Part shown: positions 1 to 6,320 of the stretch, piece after piece
Position numbering within the stretch: the first letter of the stretch is position 1
Layout: every line of letters begins with the position of its first letter
Assembly (NCBI GenBank): GCA_016291085.1
Contig: JAEEVW010000035.1
Coordinates: 1-36,899 of the forward strand
Origin: Prevotella sp.
GTDB taxonomy: Bacteria > Bacteroidota > Bacteroidia > Bacteroidales > Bacteroidaceae
Direction of reading: 5' to 3'
DNA: 36,899 nucleotides
Made by a program: the position numbers and the translations under genes
The notes under the pieces: model-generated
What the model was told of the DNA's origin: nothing
The model's database searches: none
The model's input: only the letters and a program-made list of their open reading frames with translations

Positions 1-63
1 GACGTAGGGCCCTTTTCTCAAGCTTCTCTCACTAAAATTCAACTTTTTCGATAAGCCAAATGA

Positions 64-90
64 CCAAAGTCAAGCTTGCTTGGACTTTGG
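64..90. repeat. hairpin upstream of the Rha-like gene
   Basis: An 8-bp perfect stem (CCAAAGTC, 64-71, with GACTTTGG, 83-90) encloses an AAG/CTT inner pairing. It sits 43 bases before the chosen start of the first gene and has no T-tract, so it is more likely a dispersed palindrome or a leader structure than a terminator. Confidence 0.5.
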
Positions 91-133
91 CATGGCGAGA
101 AAAAGTCGAAATGAAATTTCAACTCAAACAACA

Positions 134-844
134 ATGAAAACAACAATTTATTCTTTACAGACAGAACACGTCGGCAACGACAACAACAACCAACCACAGA
201 TGATGACGTCGCTCGAGATTGCCGAGCTGACAGGTAAGAAACATTTTGATGTGCTGAGGGCTATTCGAAAGATGGAGCCTGCATGGGAGAAAGTGCAAGG
301 CAGCAAATTTACTTGCTTGCAGAAAACCTACGATCTGCCAAACGGCGGAAAGAAACTGATGCCCTATTTTTTGCTGACCAAGACCGAGTGCCTGTACATC
401 GCGACGAAGTTCAACGACGAGGCGCGTGCCAAGCTGGTGCTGAGGTGGGAAGAGCTTGAGAAGGCTGAAGTAAGAAGGAAGATGTCAGAGGTAAGATGTC
501 TGCCCAGTCCGAAGGAGATTCTCAGGCTGGCGGATGACATTATCGGCGAGGGTCTGCGCCTGCTGAACGAGCCTGCCGAGGACACGCTGACGGCGACGCA
601 GGTGGCGAAGACGTTCAACATGACGGTCTTCGACTTCAACGCCGTGCTGCGCGACATGGGCATCCAGTATCGTCGCGGCGGCCACTGGAACCTGTCGGAC
701 GACCTCGAGGGTCGCGGCTTCACTGCCCTGCGCACGCACATCAGCTATTCACTGAAGGGCGAGAAGAAAATCCGCACGTACATGACGTGGACCATCGCCG
801 GACTGCACTACCTGAACGCGAAACTGGGATACCCGAATTTTTAA
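134..844 (+). CDS. Rha-family phage regulatory protein with KilAC-type C-terminus
   Basis: Predicted cytoplasmic DNA-binding phage regulator of 236 aa. The N-terminal half (about residues 19-100: TSLEIAELTGKKHFDVLRAI, then TYDLPNGGKKLMPYFLLTK and a conserved T-x-x-E-C segment) matches the Rha family. The C-terminal half (about 120-236: TATQVAKTFNM, YRRGGHWNL, a long aromatic tail) resembles the KilAC/antirepressor domain. I chose ATG 134 because conserved sequence begins soon after it and the leader is A-rich; ATG 92 would add 14 basic residues and a TTG at 80 would add 18. It is followed by lysozyme and a replication-like gene, which supports a phage origin. Its target operator is unknown and it may be a domesticated remnant. 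Confidence 0.8.
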   Translation: MKTTIYSLQTEHVGNDNNNQPQMMTSLEIAELTGKKHFDVLRAIRKMEPAWEKVQGSKFTCLQKTYDLPNGGKKLMPYFLLTKTECLYIATKFNDEARAKLVLRWEELEKAEVRRKMSEVRCLPSPKEILRLADDIIGEGLRLLNEPAEDTLTATQVAKTFNMTVFDFNAVLRDMGIQYRRGGHWNLSDDLEGRGFTALRTHISYSLKGEKKIRTYMTWTIAGLHYLNAKLGYPNF

Positions 845-852
845 CGACCACA

Positions 853-956
853 GATTTAACGGATTAAACGGATTTTATTTTAAACACGAATTACCACGAA
901 TTTTTCATGAATTAAATTTTTGATAATTAATGGGCAATTATATGGCAATTCGTGTT
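853..956. repeat. nonamer array and inverted-repeat element
   Basis: Between the Rha-like gene and lysozyme there is a 9-base array GATTTAACG GATTAAACG GATTTT (853-876). It is followed by a segment bounded by inverted ends AACACGAATT (883-892) and AATTCGTGTT (947-956). A second 9-base GATTNAACN array lies at 36065-36091. These are non-coding dispersed repeats. Confidence 0.7.
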
Positions 957-970
957 AAAGAAAAAATATT

Positions 971-1396
971 ATGAAGACAACGATGAGACTATTGACACAA
1001 TTGATGGTGATGGAGGGCTGTCGGCTGACGGCGTACAGGGACGCGGCGGGCGTGCCAACCATCGGGTATGGACACACGAAGGGCGTGCGCATGGGCGACC
1101 ACATCAGCGCCTACTGGGCACGCGAGCTGCTGAAGCGGGACATTGCTTACTTCGAGCGCGCGGTCAGCGAGCTCGGGGTGGCGAAGACCGAGGGACAGCT
1201 GGACGCACTGACGTCGCTGGCATTCAACATCGGCATCGGACGGCTGAAACGCTCGACACTGCTGAAAACAATTCGCAACGGGGGTTCGAAGGCGGCTATC
1301 ACACGCGAATTCAAGAAATGGGTGTATGCCGGTGGTAAGCGCCTGAAGGGCCTGGAACTTAGACGCGAATGGGAAGCGAGACGGTTTTTCGAATAA
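971..1396 (+). CDS. phage-type lysozyme (GH24 endolysin)
   Basis: Peptidoglycan muramidase that cleaves the MurNAc-GlcNAc bond. The 141-aa length is typical of GH24 phage lysozymes. The catalytic pattern is visible near the N-terminus: E15 in MEGCRL, D24 in AYRDAAG, and T30 in PTIGYGHT, which is the family E-8-D-5-T spacing. The later LTSLAFNIG and a basic C-terminus with W-E-A-R-R also fit. There is no signal peptide, so export would need a holin or a SAR-like mechanism; neither is seen nearby. The ATG lies after an A-rich leader (AAAAAATATT). In comparable Bacteroides cassettes an amidase often holds this position, so the lysozyme may be an equivalent part. Confidence 0.9.
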   Translation: MKTTMRLLTQLMVMEGCRLTAYRDAAGVPTIGYGHTKGVRMGDHISAYWARELLKRDIAYFERAVSELGVAKTEGQLDALTSLAFNIGIGRLKRSTLLKTIRNGGSKAAITREFKKWVYAGGKRLKGLELRREWEARRFFE

Positions 1397-1418
1397 ACAA
1401 CCGCAAGAACTATCGTCG

Positions 1419-1463
1419 TTAACTTCGTTAACTTCGATAACTTCGAGCGAAGCGATAACTTCA
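1419..1463. repeat. 9-bp tandem array before the DUF3987-like gene
   Basis: Five consecutive 9-base units: TTAACTTCG twice, ATAACTTCG, AGCGAAGCG, ATAACTTCA. The array ends 12 bases before ATG 1476, so it occupies the leader of the next gene. Confidence 0.8.
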
Positions 1464-1475
1464 GAAAGTTGAATT

Positions 1476-3788
1476 ATGAGCGTATATACTATTTATTTAA
1501 AGGACGGGGCGAAGATGATGCGCCCTGTCCTGAACAGGAAGGATTATCTGGCGCTGCGCAACGGCGGCAAGCAGCAGGCCATCGTGAAGGCCGTGCGCGC
1601 AGGCGACGAACGGCAGAAATCGCGACTGGTGCAGATGTGCTACGGCTGTCTGCCGAACGGCGAGGGCGGACTGAAGGGTGCCACACGGCTGTCGTCGACG
1701 GTGGGCATGGACATCGACTGGACCCCATCCCCGCTTCCCCATGAAGGGGAAGAGCAGATAGCCGCCCGTAAGGAGGAATGGCTGAGGAAGGTGCCCGAGT
1801 TGGTGCTGGCGAGAAAGGACGAGCTGGGACTGCTGATGCTGGAGCGGTCGGCAACGAAGGGCTACCACCTGGTATTCCGCAGGCGTCCGGAACTGTCGCA
1901 TGTCGAGAACCTGGAATGGGCCAGCCGCCTGCTGGGCGTGGAGTTCGACAAGGGCGCGAAGGACATCACGCGCGTGTTCTTCACCACGACGGGCAGCGAG
2001 GAGGACCTGCTGTTTCTGGATGATGAGATCTTCGACCCCCTCCCAGCCTCCCCGAGGGGAGGAGAAGACGACGCTCCACAAGTCTCCCCTCGGGGAGATT
2101 TAGAGGGGGTTGCCTACGACCCTGAGGCGAGCTACAACGGGGTGTTGTTCAAGGACATCATCGCGAAGTACTGGGAGCTGTTCAACGGCGGGAAGGAACC
2201 TGTAGAGGGTGACCGCAATGTGCTGACGTTCGAGCTGGCGGTGACCATCCGGAGCATCTGCGGCTACTCGCTGGAGAAGCTGATGCAGGTGATACCGAAC
2301 TATTGGATGCCCCCCCACCAACTCCCCCAAGGGGGAGAGAAAAAAGTCTCCCCTCGGGGAGATTTAGAGGGGGTCACTGAGTGGCGCAAGACGCTGGAGA
2401 ATGCGCTGAAGGAGCCTCGGAAGGGTATGCCGTACCGACTGAAGCAGGTGCTGCAGGCGCTGAAGTCGCAGCAGGGCGTGAAGGCTTGTGGCGGTACGCT
2501 GACCACACCGCCGCCGATGCCGAAGCGGTTGCCGCCACTGATACGGTTGCTGACGAAGAACGTGCCGTGGTTCTACAAGCCCGCGGTGGCCAATGCGGTG
2601 TTCCCGGCACTGGGTGTCCACCTGCACGGTGTGAAGTTCCGCTACTGGGACAACAGGGAGCACGAGGCGACGTTCATGAACGTCTTGATAGGTCGGCAGT
2701 CGATTGGTAAGGGTACCATCAAGGATCCCATCCAGTACATCATGGAGGACATCCGCCAGCGCGACATTCCCAACCGTCAGCGCGAACAGGAGTGGAAGCA
2801 GAAGAACCCCAGTGCGAAGCAGAAGAAAGAGCCGCGGCCGACGGACATCTGCATACAGATGCTCATCGACAACCTGACGGACGCCATCTTCAACCAGCGC
2901 GTCATCGATGCCAACAACAACGGACAGCGTTTCATCTACCTCCTTGTCGACGAGATAGAGGGTCTGAAGAAGGTCACGTCGAAGGGAACGGTCGACGAGG
3001 TGGGACTGCTGATCCGCAAGGCCTACGACAACTCGGAGGTCGGTCAGGAGCGCTACGGCTCGGACTCGGTGAGCGGCATCGCGCCGTTGCGCTGGAACTT
3101 CAACGCCTCGACGACACCGCCCAATGCACGGAAGTTCTTTGCACGGATGGTGAACGACGGCACCGTAGGCCGACTGGACATCTCGACCATTATCCGCAGC
3201 AATGATGACGACGATACGGCGCCTATCCTGGGCATCTACGACCACACCTTTGCGCAGGAGCTGAAGCCCTACATCGACCGTCTGGAGGCAGCCAACGGGC
3301 TGATCGAGTGTCCGCAGGCCAAGCGTCTGTCGCTCGACATGAAGCAGGAGAACACGGATGCCGCCAATCTCTATGACAGCGAGGCCTATCGGGTGTTCTC
3401 CTATCGTGCCAACGTCATTGCCTGGCTGAAGGGGATGGTGCTCTACGTGGCGCACGGCTACAAATGGTCGAAGGAGATAGCCGATTTCGTCCGCTGGAGC
3501 CAGTCGTACAACCTGTGGTGCAAGATGCTGTACTTCGGTCAGCAGCTGGAGCGCGAACTGCGTGAGGAGGTCGAGATACAGAGTCAGTCGGGACCACAGA
3601 ACCTGCTGAACTATCTGCCCGACGAGTTCACCCGTGAGCAGTACCGCCAGATGCGTCAGAGTCATGGCAAGACAGGCGATGGTCAGTCCACGCTGCGCGT
3701 CTGGCAGAATCGCGGGCACATTGTCTACGATGAAGTCTGCGGCCGTTACTGCAAGACGGAAACGTACAAGCGGAAGTATTCTAATTGA
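1476..3788 (+). CDS. VirE_N/BT4734-like and DUF3987-like replication/helicase protein
   Basis: A 770-aa protein of phage or mobile-element type. Residues about 40-175 resemble the BT4734-like (VirE N-terminal) domain. Residues about 215-330 look like a primase-associated helical segment (EGDRNVLTFELA, RSICGYSLEKL). From about 340 the protein resembles DUF3987, with a P-loop-like IGRQSIGKGT at 405-414 and a Walker-B-like FIYLLVDEIEG at 486-496. The P-loop lacks the standard GKT/S, so ATPase function is inferred. Three GC-rich palindromic inserts interrupt the N-terminal half near residues 83-94, 187-212 and 278-300 without breaking the frame. The stop codon lies in a 7-base repeat. In Bacteroidetes such genes sit beside HU-like and amidase or lysozyme genes in small islands. 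Confidence 0.75.
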   Translation: MSVYTIYLKDGAKMMRPVLNRKDYLALRNGGKQQAIVKAVRAGDERQKSRLVQMCYGCLPNGEGGLKGATRLSSTVGMDIDWTPSPLPHEGEEQIAARKEEWLRKVPELVLARKDELGLLMLERSATKGYHLVFRRRPELSHVENLEWASRLLGVEFDKGAKDITRVFFTTTGSEEDLLFLDDEIFDPLPASPRGGEDDAPQVSPRGDLEGVAYDPEASYNGVLFKDIIAKYWELFNGGKEPVEGDRNVLTFELAVTIRSICGYSLEKLMQVIPNYWMPPHQLPQGGEKKVSPRGDLEGVTEWRKTLENALKEPRKGMPYRLKQVLQALKSQQGVKACGGTLTTPPPMPKRLPPLIRLLTKNVPWFYKPAVANAVFPALGVHLHGVKFRYWDNREHEATFMNVLIGRQSIGKGTIKDPIQYIMEDIRQRDIPNRQREQEWKQKNPSAKQKKEPRPTDICIQMLIDNLTDAIFNQRVIDANNNGQRFIYLLVDEIEGLKKVTSKGTVDEVGLLIRKAYDNSEVGQERYGSDSVSGIAPLRWNFNASTTPPNARKFFARMVNDGTVGRLDISTIIRSNDDDDTAPILGIYDHTFAQELKPYIDRLEAANGLIECPQAKRLSLDMKQENTDAANLYDSEAYRVFSYRANVIAWLKGMVLYVAHGYKWSKEIADFVRWSQSYNLWCKMLYFGQQLERELREEVEIQSQSGPQNLLNYLPDEFTREQYRQMRQSHGKTGDGQSTLRVWQNRGHIVYDEVCGRYCKTETYKRKYSN
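1723..1757. repeat. in-frame palindromic insert A
   Basis: A CCCCATCCCC lead followed by the hairpin CTTCCCC-ATGAA-GGGGAAG (1734-1752) inside the coding sequence. It encodes TPSPLPHEGEE and breaks the otherwise smooth domain sequence. It resembles the left arms of inserts B and C. Confidence 0.65.
2035..2110. repeat. in-frame palindromic insert B
   Basis: A 76-bp element with imperfect terminal inverted repeats (ACCCCCTC at the left, GAGGGGGT at the right) and two internal CTCCCC/GGGGAG palindromes. It stays in frame and encodes a peptide ending in VSPRGDLEGV. The right arm AGTCTCCCCTCGGGGAGATT is repeated exactly in insert C. Confidence 0.85.
2309..2374. repeat. in-frame palindromic insert C
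   Basis: A 66-bp relative of insert B. The left arm differs (CCCCCCACCAACTCCCCCAA, then GGGGGAG) but the right arm is identical and again encodes VSPRGDLEGV in the same reading frame. It falls in the helical segment before the DUF3987-like domain. Confidence 0.85.
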
Positions 3789-3827
3789 CAATTGAGAATT
3801 GACAATTCTCTGACCTGAAGGTCAGAG
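3783..3827. repeat. 7-bp array plus perfect hairpin
   Basis: Four 7-base units (AATTGAC, AATTGAG, AATTGAC, AATTCTC; 3783-3810) begin at the end of the DUF3987-like gene, whose TGA stop is inside the first unit. They run into a perfect hairpin with 9-bp stem CTCTGACCT (3808-3816) and AGGTCAGAG (3819-3827). Confidence 0.85.
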
Positions 3828-3847
3828 TGTGGCACGCAATGAGAATT

Positions 3848-4246
3848 ATGATTACTATTGAGAACACCCAAGAATGCTTCGTGCGGCTCTGGCGAAAGCT
3901 GGAGCGCACGAGGCGCCTCCTCTGGGAGCAGCACCGCCGGTTCTGCATCCGCCACGTGATGCAGATGTGGCTGGGCGCCGAGGCTACCGACGACCTGATC
4001 TGGGAGGTGTGCAGCAAGATGACGATGGTGCTCGACGACGACATCCCCGTCGGCGGTTGGGACGAGCTGCCGGCCCCCGCGCTCTATCCCCGCCGACACC
4101 GTGAACTGCTGCGCGTCGTCGTGGCCGTCGTGCTGGACATCGGAGTGCGTAAGGTCGACCTGAAAGCCCTCGACCGGGCCTACAGCATCGCCTTCCCGAA
4201 GAGCACGCCGATTAATGTGAATAAGAAAAAAGTCGGGCTGAAGTGA
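3848..4246 (+). CDS. hypothetical protein of the phage-like cassette
   Basis: I do not recognise this 132-aa product. It begins MITIENTQECFVRLWRKLER, is rich in Arg, Trp and acidic residues, appears helical and has no signal peptide or convincing membrane segment. ATG 3848 follows AGAATT, as in neighbouring starts; ATG 3839 in the same frame is equally possible, and GTG 3827 is less likely. Its C-terminus (KKKVGLK, stop) is encoded inside a terminator-like repeat present again near 35929, so the natural end of the gene may have been replaced. Reading-frame openness and location beside phage-like genes are the only evidence that it is real. Confidence 0.55.
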   Translation: MITIENTQECFVRLWRKLERTRRLLWEQHRRFCIRHVMQMWLGAEATDDLIWEVCSKMTMVLDDDIPVGGWDELPAPALYPRRHRELLRVVVAVVLDIGVRKVDLKALDRAYSIAFPKSTPINVNKKKVGLK

Positions 4247-4265
4247 GGTCAGTCCGATTTTTTTT
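4225..4265 (+). terminator. terminator-like hairpin, repeat copy 1
   Basis: The inverted repeat AGTCGGGCTGA / TCAGTCCGATT with A-tract before and T-tract after can terminate in both directions. It contains the stop codon of the preceding gene, and the next promoter's -7 box follows within three bases. A near-identical copy lies in opposite orientation at 35929-35965. Confidence 0.8.
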
Positions 4266-4267
4266 CG

Positions 4268-4275
4268 TACCTTTG
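4268..4275 (+). promoter_or_regulatory. -7 box for the ABC-F gene
   Basis: TACCTTTG matches the Bacteroidetes -7 consensus TAnnTTTG, 24 bases before ATG 4300. The -33 region would fall in the terminator hairpin and shows no clear TTTG. Confidence 0.6.
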
Positions 4276-4299
4276 GCGGCTGAAATTGAATAAGGTAAA

Positions 4300-6276
4300 A
4301 TGATTTCAGTAGAAGGACTGCGTGTGGAGTTTGGTGTGAAGCCGTTGTTTGCGAATGCCAGTTTCGTGATTAACGACCGCGACCGTGTTGCCCTGGTGGG
4401 TAAGAACGGTGCGGGCAAATCGACTCTGCTCAAGATACTTTGCGGGCAGCAACAGCCGACAGCCGGTGTGGTGAGCGTGCCCAACGACACGACAGTAGGT
4501 TATCTGCCTCAGGTGATGAACCTGCAGGACTCGATGACGGTGCGCGAGGAGACCCAGAAGGCCTTTGCCGACATCAAGCAGATGGCACAGCGCATAGAGC
4601 GGATGAACCAGCAGCTGGCCGAGCGCACGGACTACGAGAGCGAGGAGTATATGGCGCTGGTGGAACGCTTCACCCAGGAGCACGACCGCTACCAGATGAT
4701 GGGCGCCGACGGCTATGAGGCCGAGATAGAGCGCACGCTGACGGGTCTGGGCTTCGAACGCAGCGACCTGGAGCGTCCGACGCGTGAGTTCTCGGGCGGC
4801 TGGCGCATGCGCATAGAGCTGGCGAAGATTCTGCTGAGGAAGCCTGACGTGCTGTTGCTGGACGAGCCCACGAACCATCTGGACATTGAGTCGATACAGT
4901 GGCTGGAGCAGTATCTGGCCAACCAGGCGAAAGCCGTCGTGCTGGTCAGTCACGACCGCGCATTTATTAATAATGTGTCGAACCGGACGATGGAGATTTC
5001 GTGTGGTCAGATTACGGACTACAAGGTGAAGTACGACGAGTATGTCGTGTTGCGCAAGGAGCGTCGCGAACAGCAGTTGCGTGCCTACGAGAACCAGCAG
5101 AAGGAAATGGCGGAGATGAAGGACTTCATCGAGCGTTTCCGCTATAAGGCCACGAAGGCCGTGCAGGTGCAGCAGAAGGTGAAGCAGCTGGAGAAAATCG
5201 TGCCCATCGAGGTGGACCAGGTGGACAACTCGGCCATGCACCTGAAATTCCCGCCCTGTCTGCGCTCAGGCGACTATCCCGTCATCTGCGAAGACGTGAA
5301 GAAGGAATATGCCCACGTGGTGTTCGAGGGTGTGAACCTGACCATCAAGCGCGGCGAGAAGGTGGCCTTTGTGGGTAAGAACGGCGAGGGTAAGTCGACG
5401 CTGGTGAAATGCATCATGGGAGAGATTCCCTTCGATGGCAACCTGAAGATCGGCCATAACGTGCAGATCGGCTATTTTGCCCAGAACCAGGCACAGCTGT
5501 TGGACGAAGGGCTGACCGTGTTCCAGACGATAGACTATGTGGCCAAGGGCGAGGTGCGCCTGAAGATCAACGACATACTGGGTGCCTTTATGTTTGGCGG
5601 CGAGGCGTCGGACAAGAAGGTGAAGGTGCTGAGCGGTGGCGAGCGCAGCCGACTGGCGATGATCCGTCTGTTGCTGGAACCCGTGAACCTGCTGATACTC
5701 GACGAGCCCACGAACCATCTGGACATGGCGTCGAAGGACGTGCTGAAAGAGGCCATCAAGGCATTCGACGGCACAGCCATTATCGTGAGCCACGACCGCG
5801 AGTTCCTGGACGGACTGGTGACGAAGGTCTATGAGTTCGGCGGCGGCAGGGTGCGCGAACACCTGGGAGGCATCTACGACTTCCTGCGTGCGAAGCAGAT
5901 TTCGGAGCTGAGCGAGTTGCAGGTGGCGAAGAGTGCCAGTAGCACTAGTAGCCCTAGTATGACTAGTACGACTAGTAGGACTAGTAGGACTAGTGAGACT
6001 GGCAGTCCAGGCAACGGAGCGCAGAGCTACGCGGAGCGCAAGGAACAGCAGAAGCGCGTGCGCAAGGCCGAGAAGGCCGTCGAGGAGTCGGAGCGCAAGA
6101 TCAGCGATATGGAACGTCGGCTGAAAGAGCTGGACGAGCTGCTGATGAAGCCCGAGAATGCGTCGGACATGAAGCTGGTGACGGAGTACACGTCGACGAA
6201 GAAAGCCCTGGACGAAGAGGTGGAACGTTGGGAACGGCTCTCGGAAGAACTTGATACATTGAACATTGAACATTGA
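4300..6276 (+). CDS. ABC-F family ATPase (ribosome-associated type)
   Basis: Soluble tandem ABC ATPase of 658 aa. ABC-F proteins bind the ribosomal E site and relieve stalling or act in antibiotic protection. First nucleotide-binding domain: Walker A GKNGAGKST at 34-42, signature FSGGWRMR, Walker B with DEPTNHLD. Second: Walker A GKNGEGKST near 360, LSGGERSR, again DEPTNHLD. Between them, about 245-320, is the charged helical interdomain linker (P-site tRNA interaction motif). Residues about 577-655 form a C-terminal coiled coil as in Uup/YdiF types. Residues 549-569 are a Thr/Ser-rich insert encoded by a 9-base repeat, placed between the second ATPase domain and the coiled coil. The stop codon lies in a 7-base array. 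There are no membrane segments, so this is not a transporter. Confidence 0.95.
   Translation: MISVEGLRVEFGVKPLFANASFVINDRDRVALVGKNGAGKSTLLKILCGQQQPTAGVVSVPNDTTVGYLPQVMNLQDSMTVREETQKAFADIKQMAQRIERMNQQLAERTDYESEEYMALVERFTQEHDRYQMMGADGYEAEIERTLTGLGFERSDLERPTREFSGGWRMRIELAKILLRKPDVLLLDEPTNHLDIESIQWLEQYLANQAKAVVLVSHDRAFINNVSNRTMEISCGQITDYKVKYDEYVVLRKERREQQLRAYENQQKEMAEMKDFIERFRYKATKAVQVQQKVKQLEKIVPIEVDQVDNSAMHLKFPPCLRSGDYPVICEDVKKEYAHVVFEGVNLTIKRGEKVAFVGKNGEGKSTLVKCIMGEIPFDGNLKIGHNVQIGYFAQNQAQLLDEGLTVFQTIDYVAKGEVRLKINDILGAFMFGGEASDKKVKVLSGGERSRLAMIRLLLEPVNLLILDEPTNHLDMASKDVLKEAIKAFDGTAIIVSHDREFLDGLVTKVYEFGGGRVREHLGGIYDFLRAKQISELSELQVAKSASSTSSPSMTSTTSRTSRTSETGSPGNGAQSYAERKEQQKRVRKAEKAVEESERKISDMERRLKELDELLMKPENASDMKLVTEYTSTKKALDEEVERWERLSEELDTLNIEH
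5944..6006. repeat. coding ACTAGTNNN 9-bp array
   Basis: Seven 9-base units (ACTAGTAGC, CCTAGTATG, ACTAGTACG, ACTAGTAGG twice, ACTAGTGAG, ACTGGCAGT) exactly in codon register. They encode repeated T-S-x tripeptides inside the ABC-F linker. The same unit type recurs at 19555-19608 and 22327-22362. Confidence 0.9.
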
Positions 6277-6302
6277 ACATTGAACTTTGAACTTTGAACA
6301 TT
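6256..6302. repeat. 7-bp array at the ABC-F/peptidase junction
   Basis: About six units of TTGAACA/TTGAACT in tandem. The array encodes the last residues of the ABC-F protein (NIEH), supplies its TGA stop, and fills most of the 44-base gap before the next gene. Confidence 0.85.
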
Positions 6303-6320
6303 ATATAAAATAAAAACGTT

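Noticed and set aside
2364..3791. Long open frame of 475 codons on the minus strand inside the DUF3987-like gene
   Set aside because: It mirrors the codon structure of the plus-strand gene, has no recognisable domain and would read across the palindromic repeat as well. It is best explained as an antisense shadow.
134..4246. Complete prophage
   Set aside because: No integrase, terminase, portal, capsid or tail gene is found and no att site could be identified.
5944..6006. Sequencing error or frameshift at the ACTAGT array in the ABC-F gene
   Set aside because: The array is an exact multiple of nine bases, the frame continues into a proper coiled coil, and an independent array in the U32 gene has the same phase.
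4306..6273. Two long minus-strand open frames opposite the ABC-F gene
   Set aside because: The plus strand has unmistakable ABC-F motifs throughout; the antisense frames are Leu/His-rich and domain-free.
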